Assembly (NCBI GenBank): GCA_022575985.1
Contig: JAKSXM010000007.1
Location: 58,186,501-58,250,500 of the forward strand
Reading direction: 5' to 3'
From: Anagrus nilaparvatae
Taxonomy: Eukaryota > Arthropoda > Insecta > Hymenoptera > Mymaridae
DNA: 64,000 nucleotides
The first letter of the stretch is position 1, and each line of letters begins with the position of its first letter. Under the pieces are notes generated by a model. It had not been told where the DNA came from. It made no database searches and saw nothing but the letters and a program-made list of their open reading frames with translations. A program made the translations under genes and the position numbers. Shown piece by piece: positions 11,802 to 24,121 of the stretch.

Positions 11802-12025
11802 CACGGAGAAAAATAACTGTTAATCATAACCAAAAATGCTGGTTATGTTTACATTATAAAGTTTTGTTATGTAATGTTCAAAAAATTTTGTAAACATAAC
11901 CATGGTTATGAATTACAATTCTAACTTCATATTTTTGTAAAATTTACAAAATTTTTTTGTTCTTAAAACTAACCCCGTTTTACTAAAATTAACCTTGTAA
12001 AATATACAAAATATTTTTCTCCGTG
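11802..12025. mobile_element. 224-bp MITE, Tc1/mariner type, TA target site
   Basis: CACGGAGAAAAATAACTG at the left mirrors the right end CAAAATATTTTTCTCCGTG, with TA on both outer sides (11800-11801 and 12026-12027). Termini of the form CACGGAGAAAAA with TA duplication are typical of mariner-like non-autonomous elements in insects. No coding capacity. Confidence 0.75.
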
Positions 12026-12766
12026 TATAAAATGATAATAACAATTCTTTATTTTAGCCTGGTTTGTATTTTACAAAATACGTTTCAGTTGCCGAATTTG
12101 AGAAAAATTAGAAATTAGGTCGTTGGTAGTTTTAAAAATTCAAACGACTATGTTTAGTATTTTGTAAACGCAGTGGAGCTCTTGAAAATTTTATAAAATA
12201 CTAATAACGCTGTTTAATATTTTCAAAATACGAAAGAGCATTTTTGTTGTTTTGTACGGACAATTCGGTATTTTCATGTTGACAGGGTTACTAATTTAGT
12301 ACCTATATGGCATGAATTTTTTTTATCGGTTACTTCAATGTTAAAAAAAAAGTTATAAAAAATATTTTGATTGTAGTATAAAAACAAATTTTAATAACAC
12401 ATTATAAATTGGCTATTATTTAAAATTATTTATGGTTAGAACATTAGAAACAATTTTTTTTAATAGTTATTAATTGAATTATACGGCTAGGCTGCTTTGC
12501 TTGAAATTCCAAGCAATTAAAGCAATCTGCTTGAATTTTAAAGCAATTTGCTTGATCAATTTAAAAGTACCCTGTGTAACTATTCGTTTATAATTTGTAA
12601 CCAATACTTGTTCCACATCTCATTTGAAGAAGGCTAGTAAACGTTAATGTGGTATCACATATAGCTAACTAAAAATGGCAAATCCTCCAAATAATAGCGC
12701 ATCTCAACCCAACCTTTACTAAATGTTAAAATTCTAGACCCAAGTTATTTCGATTCCCTCCAAATC
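12026..12766. other. Intergenic, nothing recognised
   Basis: AT-rich. At about 12490-12560 there is a small imperfect hairpin built on GCTGCTTTGCTTGAAATT; a related hairpin lies at about 59800-59855. Confidence 0.5.
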
Positions 12767-13086
12767 CGAGGGGCTATCGTCTTGGAAATCATAAATTTGA
12801 TTTAAAAATTTTTTTTTGATTTTGGCTTGTTTGTACCTCCATCATGAATCGTTACTAGTTGAAACGGTTTATTTTCGTCTTGTAATGATTTTTCGTGATT
12901 TTTTGTGATTTTTCGCGATATTTTGCATTTTTTAGCCTTATAACTCACCCTAGACCTCCAAAACCTATTTTTTACTATTTAATATAATATTTAGCGGTTT
13001 TTACCAAAAAAAATCACAAAAAATCACGAAAAATCAAAAAAAATTTTTAAAATCAAAATCGTGATTTCCAAGACGATAGCCCCTCG
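12767..13086. mobile_element. 320-bp MITE with 8-bp target duplication
   Basis: Terminal inverted repeats CGAGGGGCTATCGTCTTGG and CCAAGACGATAGCCCCTCG. TCCAAATC flanks both ends (12759-12766 and 13087-13094), an 8-bp duplication. The interior has repeated TTTTTCGTGATTTTT-like blocks. The 8-bp duplication suggests hAT or a related superfamily, but the termini do not decide it. The insertion sits inside a poly-C dispersed repeat. Confidence 0.75.
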
Positions 13087-14814
13087 TCCAAATCCCTAAA
13101 TCGAAATTATTCTAAGCCCCATTTGACTCCCACCCTTAATTCAGACCCTTTTAATCCCCCCCATTTTAGAATTCCCAGGGTACCTCAGGGTACGCCTCCC
13201 TATAAATATGTTCCATGTTAATAACGAAAAAAAAAGAAAAATTTGTCTTGCTGGATTTCCGGTTGTTATACAGCAAATATTGTTATAAAACTGGCAATTA
13301 CAAGTTCCAGACAAATACATCCGGACTGAAAAGTTAGCATATTTACAGTGTAAAATTTTGGTTACATATTTGGCTTGAATAACTTATTAATAACCAAAAT
13401 AACTCTTTTGAAATTTCAAACAAATCAATTTGACCGTGCAGTATTCAATTTTATTTAATACTTCAGTTTTTGGTTGGATTTTAAACTAAATTAGTTGAAA
13501 TTTCAACCAATCGATTGAAAATTTAATCAATTAATTGAATTTTAAACAAAAGCAGCATTACCGTGTATATTTATACTTTCTTTGGTGCATAAATAGTATA
13601 ATATTGTGAATATAAAATTTATCGTCGTGCCGTTTTGCACAACTCTGCAGCAGCTTTAAATTTATTTAAGGATAGTTTTGGAATATAAAGCTTTTTTCAA
13701 CCAATATTTATAATTTAAACATTTTTTCAGATATAAATAAAATTTTATAATTTTACTAATGTTATATGTTTTTTAATGCAACAAAAAAGAGTCTGAGCCA
13801 TCTCTAGAATGATTTTCCCCAGTATTATAAGGATTTCAGAGTTTATATTTCATGTATACAAACAACATCTAAGAGTTTTTCCCCTCAAATCCAAAAAATG
13901 CATAAAAAAGCTTCACGCTTTACTTCACGAAATTGATGTGTCGGGTTTTGTTTAAACAGAGTTAGGAAAAAAAATTTTTTTTAAATAGTATTTAGTACTT
14001 TAATTATTAATTACTAATAACATATTTTAATTTTAGATAATTTAAAATCTTTTAACTGTTTACAATATCTATTTTTAAAATCCAGACCTAAAAATAAATA
14101 CTTTAATTACAGGTACAAGTTGAATCAATAATTTTTAATTAATTTATTTTCTTTTCACAAAAAAAAAAATTCTATGCCTATAAACCTCAAAATATACCAT
14201 TAAATCAAAAAATAAAAATTATAACAAAATCATTAATATTTTGCTATATTGTTAAATGTCAGAGGCTAAAAATTACTACAAAACACGTTTATGTGCTATC
14301 TATTCGTGGAAACAGAACCCAATTGTTCTCTTATGTTATGGTAAATAAATAATATAATTTTGACTTTTAAAAGTTAAACACATAAATAATGAAGACAATA
14401 CATGAAATATTTTAGTTCAGTAAGTTGAGGGCTCTCATAAAGTGGCAAACAAAAGATCAAATAAAATGTAATGATACACTAATTTGTTTCATTTTTTTTA
14501 AGGCTTGAAAAATTAAAAATTTTTTATTTTCTTTTATGATGATTAAGATTTTCTGTATGATTTTTAAGTTTATTATAAATATTTTATTTATTTTTCAAGT
14601 AATTAAATTAAACTAATAATTTTAAAATTTTTTGTTTTAGAATAAAGTCTGATTAACGATAAAAAATTGAAGTCTTGTATGAAATTTAGTAAGGTAATTT
14701 TAAATTCACTAATTCCAGAAATAAGTAAAATAATTAATAATTAATAAATTTTATTTATTTAAAAAATTTTTTATAGATTTTTTGGTGCTTCTTGATTTAT
14801 AATATATTGGCAAG
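13087..14814. other. Upstream region and leader of ZF1
   Basis: From about 13915 onward this matches 41340-42171 upstream of ZF2. A 5' leader intron is likely: donor AAG|GTAATT at 14694 and acceptor TTTTATAG at 14776, both conserved at 42058 and 42131 in the second copy. The leader would carry a short upstream ATG frame. A stretch near 13430-13550 repeats a TTGAAATTTCAACCAA family also seen at 34.7 and 37.05 kb. Confidence 0.5.
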
Positions 14815-16882
14815 ATGATAAAAATTCCTTTAAAAAGTATTATGCCTAAGCAATCAACTAATCAAAAATGTAAGTATAAATTAAAAAAAAAATTCATTTA
14901 ATAATTTTTACCAACAAAAATAAATCAAAATTTTTTATTTTTATATAGGTGAAAAACTATACAAATGTGATTTTTGTGATAAAATTTTTCAGAGTATACA
15001 GAGTATGCATGGTCACAAACAAGTTCACACTCGTAGATCTTTTAGCTGTGAATATTGCCAAAAAAATTGTCCATCAGAATCGAATTTAATAGAGCATGCT
15101 CGTAGTCATACTGGTGAAAGACCATATGAATGTTTGGAGTGTAATAAAACTTTTATGAGAAAAAGTAATTTTACTCATCACAAAAATAAAGTACATTCTA
15201 ATTTTACATCTTTTGAATGTGAAATTTATGATAAGAAATTTGATCAATTAGAAGTTCATCAGATATTAGATCCAAAAAAAAAGTCATTTCCATGCAATCT
15301 TTGTGATAAATCATACAAGTATCAAAAAGATGTAGCTCGACATAAAAAAATTCATTTTGACGAATTATTGAATTGCAGATTTTGTAAAAAAAGATTTATA
15401 ACAACAAATGAATTAAAAAGTCATTTATTAATACACAATGATGAAAAAATAAACAAAGAAAGTAAAAAAATACCTAATTCGAAAAAACTCCTAAATGATT
15501 ACGATCGCAAAATGTGTTTAGAATCTGACAAAACTGATACCGTGAAAAATGATAAACTTAAAAAAAAAAATAAATCACGTAAAAAAGCTGTTAAGTGTAA
15601 ACTTTGTAAAAAAAGTTTTGTCCAAAAATCGTACTTAAAAATTCACCTTAAAAGTTATTGCAAAGGAAATATAAAAAAAAATTCATCTAATGTTGAAGAA
15701 TTTTCCATTTCTAAAAAAAAAATTAGTACTATAATTCAATCAACAAAAAATGAAAATTCAGAATTACGCCAAGATAATTTATTCAAGTGCGACCACTGTT
15801 CCAAAACATTTCATAAAAAGTTATCAATTGCTATGCATCTTAAAGCGCACAAATTTACCTGCAAACACTGCACTGAAATTTTTACTGATAACAAAGAATA
15901 TGAGCTCCATTTGAAATCACATGATAAAAAATTAAGATTCAAAAAAAATATTAAAATTCAGAAATCTGTAAGCGTGATTGAAAAGAAATTGCTGCCTTCT
16001 AAGTCTAATATTAATAATTCAGGTGTAACTTTAAAATATTCTAAAGAAACTGAAGCAAATAATTCATTGGTAGTTAACAGTAAAATCGACAATCATAAAT
16101 TTAAATTGAAAATAAAAAAATCAACCACTAGTATAAAAAAGAGCAAATTTTCAACTAAAAAAAATTCATCAAAGGTCACATCAAAGCCTTTTGTTATTGA
16201 GGATTCTGATGACGACTGCATTATTGAAGAGTTAGTAAGCAGTAAGAAAAAATCTTCAGAAATAAATTATGAAGTTGGTCAAGAAACAATCAATAACGAG
16301 ATTTTTCAATTTCGAATAATAAAAATAGAATCCTGTGTTGAAGATAATATGGAAAATTTCTTTTCCAGTGAAGAAAGAGCCAGTTCATCCAATACTGCTG
16401 ATAATTCTAATGTTTCTATTATTGAAAAACCAACGGTAAATAAAAGATTAGCTTCAGAAAGGGGTATTTTAAAAAATAATTCAACTAAGCCAAGCTTTAT
16501 TTCAAAAAATGCAAAAAGTGCACTGTCTATTGCTAATTATTCTTCAATCGGAGACACAGATGAGATTTTTATTATTGAAGACTCTTCAACAAGTAAGATA
16601 TCAAGAAATATTTCTCGTAAAACAGTTGTACAAGAAAGAAGCATTAAATCAGAAAATATTGTAACTATAGATGATGAATTGTACGAAGAAAAATATTCAG
16701 CTGAAATTACAATGATAAAAGAAGTTAGAAATAATAAAAAAGTCAAAGAAGATAATCATATTCAAAAGGAAGAAAGCAACTTAACTTCAATTATCAAAAA
16801 TGCAATGAAAAATGAAATATGCCAAGTTATGGATAACGTATGCTCTAATTTAAAAAATGAAATTTTGAAAATTTTTGAATAG
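14815..16882 (+). CDS. C2H2 zinc-finger protein, copy 1 (ZF1), 662 aa
   Basis: Probable nuclear DNA-binding protein of unknown target. Two exons, 14815-14869 and 14949-16882; the junction completes a Cys codon (phase 1). Intact fingers sit at about residues 25-45, 52-72, 80-101, 134-154, 161-181, 299-319 and 323-343, with a CCHC-like one at 235-256. One TGERPY linker joins fingers 2 and 3. A finger near 109 has lost its second Cys (CEIYD). After the fingers comes a basic and then acidic tail with a SUMO-interacting-motif-like stretch, VIEDSDDDCIIEE (about 434), and further IIE-acidic motifs. The protein ends in a conserved predicted helix containing QVMDNVCSNLKNE. Upstream sequence, exon structure and tail are shared with ZF2 (42.2 kb) and, more distantly, ZF3 (48.4 kb). 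I cannot name an orthologue. Confidence 0.88.
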
Positions 16883-18239
16883 GATTTTTTATTATAAAAT
16901 AAGTTGTGAATATACTAGAAAAATTACTTTTTTTTCACAAAATGTTTTTATTTTATTAAATTTGAAAAAATTGAATTTCAAATTATTTGTATTTCTAAAA
17001 ATTAAGTACTTCAAATTGATTTTTATGGAATTTCTATGAAAAAAAGGAACAAATTTCTTTATTATTTTTTTCACAAACATAAAAAATCCTATTTTTTTTT
17101 CTTTATATTTAAAATATTATTTATTTTAGGTCAAAAAATTATAAATTTTTTGCTAAAATCTTTTTTGTTTGTTTATTATATCTCAGGGTCTTTATAATAT
17201 GGTGACATATTTAAAATATGTTAAACCCTAAGTAATTTTTTTTTAATTTATTTTTCTTAAGTTATTTAAAATTTGTAAGATTAAGAATAAATAATATTAA
17301 GAGCAATTAAAATTTAATTGTAAAAATTTAATTTTTTTTTGTTTTGCAATAATTTTTGAAAAGCAAAATATCGTATAAAAAATACTATTTAAGGATTCGC
17401 AAAATGAAATAGTAATTCAAAAAATTTTGTTAAAAACCTTTATTTTATTTATATTATTTTGTGTATTTTTTTGAACGAAATAAATTCTTTGAAATTCAAT
17501 CCTTGTTTTTACTTATATTAACAATTTTCAAAATGAATTAATTCCCTAATATTTCCAGTTCTTTAGAAAAAATTCTCAATGTATTTTATTTTTCTAAAAA
17601 AAGGCATAATTTATTAATTATTTATTTTCAGCTTATTTATTAATTATTCATTTACACCTAGGTTATACAATTATTTATTATTTGTTTAAGAAACAGGTAA
17701 AATGTTTCCTATAGAATTCATTTCCAAGTTCCAAAATCTTATTAGATCAGTTCATGCATGAATAAAATAAAATATGCACTTCTTCTTAAAATTGAAATAT
17801 ATCAAAACTTTTATTTAGGAGCAGTTTCGATTTTATAACTTAATCTACAATCATCAACCCATTAAAAGTATTGTTAGCATCCAATCATATAATGAAGCTT
17901 TTTAAAAACCCAATTTTAAGAATTTTCAATTATTCAAATGATCTTGCATCTTAAAAATCTTTACACAGAGGCTCAGAATTCGTAAAATAAAGGTATTTAG
18001 GAAATATATATTTTTCAAACAAGGAAAAAAAATTGGATTTGGCTCCAATGAAGATGTATGCACGAGCGGGTGCTAATTCAAAAATCTGTTTTTTCCCGTT
18101 ATTCAACCTACACACCAAACCTAAAAGAGTTTTTTGTTACGCAGAAAAGATTTAATGTTTATTTAATTCTTTAGAGAGGAATTATTTTGAGGTTAATTCT
18201 TTTGTAAAGATTTACTTTTGTTTTAATTCTTTTTGAACA
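16883..18239. other. Downstream of ZF1, non-coding
   Basis: Homologous to 44264-45360 downstream of ZF2 up to about 18070 (AAACAAGGAAAAAAA...GGATTTGGCT, then GTATGCA-GAGC-GGTGC), where the copies part. A block near 17185-17235 with ATATGGTGACATATTTAAA is almost unchanged between the two. No gene seen. Confidence 0.6.
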
Positions 18240-18771
18240 GAATAAAAACAAAAATAAATTTTTTTAATAAATTTGATAAAAGTCGAATAAAACCATTTGA
18301 ATTTTACTTAAATGAAGGTACTAAAGTTAAAGTTTCTACCATGAGATTAACAGGGAATTTCAGATATGGAAATCTGGATGCTAAATACAACATTCGCTTG
18401 CTTTTTCAGCAAAATTTATCATACTTCTTATTGGCTAATTTTTAAATAAAATATCATTTTTAATTATTATTAGAATGAAGATTCGATGATGCTTGTATTT
18501 GTTCAGAATGACATTGAAGGTCTATCAAAGCTTGAAATGAATTTAGAAAGAATTAAATTGACTGAATTATTAAAACAAGTTATAATGAACTTTTTTTTAT
18601 TGTAGTAATTTATTAATACGTGCCTCATCTAACTATTTAAATATATTTACGTTGGGTATCACCGATATTTTCGTAATGAAAAAAGCTGATTTGAAAAAAA
18701 ATTTTGATAAAGAACTTAACATTTATAAAGTTGTTCAAAAAGCATTCAATGATATTATTCGAATATTATAA
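18240..18771 (+). pseudogene. Serpin core fragment, broken
   Basis: Three pieces in different frames align in order with a serpin. The first includes PFEFYLNEGTKVKVSTMRL then GNFRYG (the usual 'PF-----T-VKVP-M---G-F-YG' segment). The second includes DSMMLVFVQNDIEGLSKLE ('SM-I-LPN-I-GL--LE'). The third has TLGITDIF, a K-ADL segment, then YKVVQKAF ('LGM-D-F...A-FS...Y-SKV-QKAF'). A stop interrupts after about 18443, another near 18605, and the third piece ends at 18769-18771 just before the hinge. The N-terminal third, hinge and reactive loop are missing. It is best read as a degenerate serpin fragment. A serpin C-terminal exon lies 22 kb away at 40538. Confidence 0.75.
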
Positions 18772-20640
18772 TAATTATATTTGTACTAAAATAATTTCTT
18801 TTTAAGTTTTTGGATTTTTTTAAATTAAATTCATACAGAATTAGAATTTGTTTTTAAATAAAATAATCACATTTTGTTAATATTTGTAATTTAGTTTCAA
18901 ATTAACCTTACCATAATTATGTACACTATTGCTTACAAGTTTTATCTTATTATTTATCATTTTTTTACTAAAGGCAATTGCTGGATAATATTGCTATAGT
19001 GATTTGGCTCGTATAACTAGACCTAGCTTAAGTAGTAATATTCAAAAAGTTACAAAAAAAATCATGGAATCAAACCCACGACAAGCTCACAAAAATTTTT
19101 TAAAAAATCCAAAAAATACGATATTTTAGACTGAATTTAATTTTTCCGAATTACGAGCAGATAATACTCTACACTTTAGCTGGAAAACTTAAAATATTAT
19201 CACTTTTAAAAAAACATTTTTTTTTTTATTTTTAGGACTCCTTAAGAGCCCAAAATACAATTTTAAATATTCATAAAATTGGTCATATAAAAAGTATGCC
19301 ATCCTTAAACTATTTTAATAGCCCTGGAGAAAGAATAATTTTTATTTTTTCATAAAATCTCCTAGAGGTGACACGTTTTTCTAATAACTGAAAATTCTTC
19401 TCTTTTTATAAAAACAAATTTTTTTAAAATCGCAATTTTTCCATTCAAAATAGATTACAACTAAAAAACAGTGTATTTCAAATGGGAAAATTGCGATCTT
19501 TAAAAATGTTATTTTGATAAAATAAAGTGTTCTGGGGCTTCTATAATTTTTGTCACCAATTTTTATATGTCTAAACATCATTTTCTATCTGTTAGTTAGT
19601 GTTTAGAAAAATTTAGAAGCATGTTAAAAATTTAAAAAGCTGAAAAGTCAAAATTCCCATGTTATTTAAATGGGAAAATTGAGGTGCTTACAAGCGCGTG
19701 TTTTTAAAATCAAAAACCAAAATCCTTGAAGCTGAAGGGTTTTTATGACCAAAAAATCCTAAAAAAATGGGGGGAGCAAAAAAATATCGAAAACAAAAAA
19801 ATAAGACATACTCTAGTATGGATACATAACATAATAGGACAATTGGTACTGCAGAATGGTGAAAAGTTACAAATTATTACAAAATGTATATTACAATTTT
19901 GTACAGGTGGCAAATAAAGATTTCATCTATTTATGTTCTATGAAAAAAACCTTTAGTTAGAAATACAATCCATAAAATTGAATACTACGCTAAATGATTT
20001 AAATGAATCATAATTGGGAACGTGACTAAACCAAGAATATACTAACATTTTTCAAACCTCAGTTATTTTGTAATTTAGTTTATAAAACTACGTCAGTTTT
20101 AAAGAATTTTAAAGAATATTTTTAACAAATTTTATTTTTTACAATTTTGATAAGTATAATTTTAATACAAAGTATTTTTAAATTTTGAATTTTGAATAAT
20201 CGTAAAATATTTTCGTCAGCATTATTAAATTCAAGACTGGAACCTAAAAAATATGAAAAAAAATATTAGTAATTTTCATTGTATAAAAATAAATAAGCTA
20301 CAACTTTACTTTTATCAATTTAAATTGTTATGAATAATTTTGGGAAAATGTAAGTTTTGTCTTTGCATAAAAAAGTATTCACAAATGAGCGAAGCTCAGA
20401 AGCAAGGCAGTTCAGATACTATGCAAAACTCACTCTTTTTTATCGAAAGCGATTGATATGATTTTTCGCCAGGTAATTAAGATTTCATTTGTAATACATG
20501 TAATAAAAAATTTTATACCTTCCTTGACAATATAAAAACAAGAATTCCTAGATTAATAAACCAAGTTTTTGTTATTAAATTTTTTTATATATTGTTTTTT
20601 TTATCTAATAATCATAAATTACTATTTTTTAAGATACTAG
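18772..20640. other. Intergenic, nothing recognised
   Basis: AT-rich. A weak inverted repeat at about 19400-19520 (AAATCGCAATTTTTCCATT and its mirror). No supported coding region. Confidence 0.5.
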
Positions 20641-21500
20641 TACTAGTCAATTTTTCACCCCCTAAGAACGTCAATATTTCACCCCCCCCCCCTAAAAACG
20701 TCAATTTTTCTACCCCCCCTGCCGAGCCAAACTTAATCAAATACCCCATCCAATGAACATGTTCCATGTTATTATCGGTTATTTTATATAAATAAGGTGA
20801 ATTTTTAACAACAAATTTTTCACTTTTATGTAATTTATTACTTTTCAAATAATAATAATAAGAAAAAAATAACATAACCCTACATACTTTTTTAGGATAT
20901 CAAATGAAAAAAACATATATTTTAATTTTTACAAAAAAAAAAAAAAAATATATAAATTTAGGTTATGTATTTATTTTTTCTGCAATAAATAAACATTACT
21001 AATACTATGAATAATCATACATAAATACATAACGATTATTATTATGAGTCGGTATTAGTAGCCAATCAGAACGCTTTTATTGCGATAACAATGTACAACA
21101 ATGTACATAGCAACAACTCCTTTTAACATGGAACATGTTTATAGGGAAGGGGTACTTCAGAACTTGAAAATTAAGGGGGGGGGGGGTCAAATTTGTCTTT
21201 TTTAAGGAGGGGGGATCAAATTTGTCCTATTTAAGGAGGGGGGGTCAAATTTGTCCTATTTAATGGGGGGCGGGGTCAAATAAGACTTAGAATAATTGGG
21301 TAAGTATATATAAATAAATAAAATACTTTTAAAAGACTTTGAAAAATCTGGGCTTAAGGACTTAAGATAATACAGGTTTATGGTCTTAGAATAATATCTT
21401 GGACTAATTCAGGTTCAGGGATTTGGAATAATTCAGGTTTAGGGACTTGGAATAATTCAGGTTTAGGGAATCAAAATAGTTTGGGTTTAGAATCTTAACA
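20641..21500. repeat. Poly-C / poly-G dispersed repeat pair in opposite orientation
   Basis: The left part has C10 and C6 runs followed by ATGAACATGTTCCATGTTA; the right part has ACATGGAACATGTTTATAGGG followed by G10-rich repeats of GGGGTCAAATTTGTCC, then GGAATAATTCAGGTTTAGGG in tandem. The halves look like inverted copies of one family. The unit AGCCAATCAGAACGCTTTTA next to it recurs near 47120, 60340 and 61990. Confidence 0.6.
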
Positions 21501-22703
21501 GCTATAGTGAGGTGATAATTACAAATTATAAAAATAGAAAATTGTATTGTAATGTTGAGTAACATTTGTATTATATCTAGTCCTCATCTGGAAGTAAACA
21601 TAATCCATGCATTTAGGTTGTGTTTACACAAACCGGTTATAAGTTTTTAGAATAGGATCACAGAAATAAGGAAGTGAAATTAAATTAATTATATATTAAT
21701 TTTCATACTAATTTCTAAACTAATTCTGCACATATTTTTTAGATGTCACTTCGGACTATAATTTCCCAAAATTCAGGTCATTTTATTAAAACTTTTGAAA
21801 CTTGTATGTTTGAGGATTTTTATGTTGAGTGTATTCAAAAATAATCTAACAATAAATTTTTTTTCTTCATTTTTTAAACATTAAAAATCACAGAAAATCT
21901 AATTAACGTAGTGAAAAATTCGATAATACAGGAAACATAACATCAGAGTACCCCCTGAACATAATTGGACTGTGATTTTAAATTCATTATTTATCTTGGA
22001 TAACATAATTTATTTAAGAATTAAAAAAATCGTATCAAATATTATTGTAATGATCAGTTACGTAATCAACCTAACATAATATCAAATTTTTTTTCTAGCA
22101 ACATCTTTGTTAAATTATTAAATTTTATATTAATTTTTATAGTGCTAAATAAATTTTAAAACATATAAATAATAATTTACCATTAATCGTTTGTGCAAAT
22201 TGCACCGTTACTGTATGCAGTTTGTTTGCAATATAAAGCGCTGCAGCATTCTTGTACCATTGTGCACTAAAATTTTTTAGTGTTTATTAAACTTTATAAT
22301 TCTTTAATAATTTTATTCAAATATATTTTAATCGACTAATTAAAAAAATCTAGTTAAAAATTAATAAAAAATCTTACCGGGGTATTTAACCGCTTACATC
22401 CACCCACTAAAATAATTATTTTTATTTATAAATAATTTATAATTTAAGATTAATAAAATCCTTGGTAGACATTTTCGCCGCTTTTGATTTCTTTAAACGG
22501 CACTCAGTGTATCGATTTAATCAAAAATCTGCTGACCTCATAAATTTTTAGATATTCGCTTTATTATTATTTCAAATCTTTCACATACTAAAATAACTCA
22601 TATGGAAATACATATGCTAATTTTCGAAAGATTTACTCTTATTTGTCACAGGAAACAGGTAACAGTGCTAAAATAGTAGTTTAAATTTTTTTAATTCCGT
22701 CCC
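21501..22703. other. Intergenic, nothing recognised
   Basis: AT-rich. A GC-richer stretch at about 22180-22265 (repeats of GTTTGTGCAAATTGCACC type) shows no frame or RNA fold I can defend. Confidence 0.4.
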
Positions 22704-24112
22704 TAAAGCTTGCCTTTGCAAATCAAATTCACGAGATAAAGTATATTTTGATGATAACAGTGAGCAAAGTAAAGCTGGCCTTGACTTTGCACATTGTTTA
22801 GTTTCATACCTTAATTAAAACTATGAGATATAGACCCTAACCACTGCCTCAGCCACGAATATCCTTCACTTCGAGCTAGTATATATACATAAAAGAGCTG
22901 ATTTTAACACTTGCGAGAGCGATTTATACTAAGGAGCCACCTTCTTCTTTGCCAATTACATATAAAAAAAGAGACAACAAAAAATGGATATTTTGTTACT
23001 ATAAAAACAAGTTCATCGTATACCATTTACGAATTTAATAATATACGTAAAATAATACATACACTGACAATAGTAGGGGAACGCTTCCTTCCCTCAGTTA
23101 AGATTCCCCAAATTTTTAAATAATAGAATTAGAGTAGTAAAAACTGCAATCTTCTTTATCGGCGGACGGTATTTTGGGAGGTATTTTTCTTATTTTGAGA
23201 TAGCAGCGCTCCAAAAACATAAGAAAGATTTTATACAAATTTAGGGGAAGATTCTTTCCCGAATGGGATTTCTGCTTCCCCGTTCTTTTGTCAGTGTACG
23301 TAAAATTATAAAAAATCTAACTATGAATAGGCACCATCAAAGGTACAATATGTGTGACTCAGGGGGCCAATTCTTTAATCTTATCCCTTTGATAAGTTTA
23401 ATATAACTCTGTTTCGGTGAATGGAAAAACAACATTGCGCATGCGCGGCAATTTTTAAATGACTATATTTTTAAAAAATGCTATCTTTTACAAAAACATT
23501 CAGCCGCGCATGCGCAATGCTGCTTTTCCATTCAGAGTTCTATTAAACTTATCAAAGGGATAAGATTAAAGAATTGTCCCCCAGATCCTTTTATTTTATA
23601 TTTCTTTTTTTTATTCTGTCTTCTTTATAATCTTTTTTTTATTCTTTTACATTTATATGAATTATTTTTTTATCATTTTAAAAAACGTGTACTATTTTTG
23701 AAAAAATTAGATTCTTTGCATTATTTAAATCCAGTTATCTCGTGAATTACGATTTCCAAACGCCTAACTTTGACCGAGACTTTGACGACGTCAGTAAAAA
23801 AAGTCCATTTCTTTATTCGTACGCAAGTGTAATAAATTGCCAAATCGAAAGAAGAAATAGTCATATACAGAACTAGCGAGGACTATTCTTCTATAGAGAA
23901 CTATTTCTTTTTTCGATTGACGAAGTATTACCTTGCACACTTATAAAGAAAACTACTATATCATAGCTTAAATTAAGGTATGCAACTAATTAATGCGCAA
24001 AGTCAAGGCCAGCTTTACTCTGCTCACTGTTCTCATCAAACAGTGCGTAAAGTAAAGTATTTATGAATGTATCACTTTGTGTCATGAATTTTATTTGTAA
24101 AGGCAAACTTTA
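22704..24112. repeat. 1.4-kb foldback with nested hairpin
   Basis: TAAAGCTTGCCTTTGCAAAT at the left pairs with ATTTGTAAAGGCAAACTTTA at the right. Homology continues inward (TCAAGGCCAGCTTTACTCTG versus its mirror at about 22770-22795). A smaller hairpin with GGGATAAGATTAAAGAATTG and GCGCATGCGC lies at 23363-23585. No coding capacity. The right end is 10 bp from the stop codon of the cysteine-knot gene. Confidence 0.75.
23363..23585. repeat. Nested hairpin with GCGCATGCGC arms
   Basis: GGGGGCCAATTCTTTAATCT mirrors AGATTAAAGAATTGTCCCCC. CATTGCGCATGCGCGGC mirrors GCCGCGCATGCGCAATG. It probably inserted into, or formed part of, the larger foldback. Arms are about 95 bp. Confidence 0.7.
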
Positions 24113-24121
24113 AAGGTTTTT

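Noticed and set aside
16537..16746. Minus-strand frame within ZF1, and the similar one at 50252-50518 in ZF3
   Set aside because: Antisense shadows of the acidic tail coding sequence.
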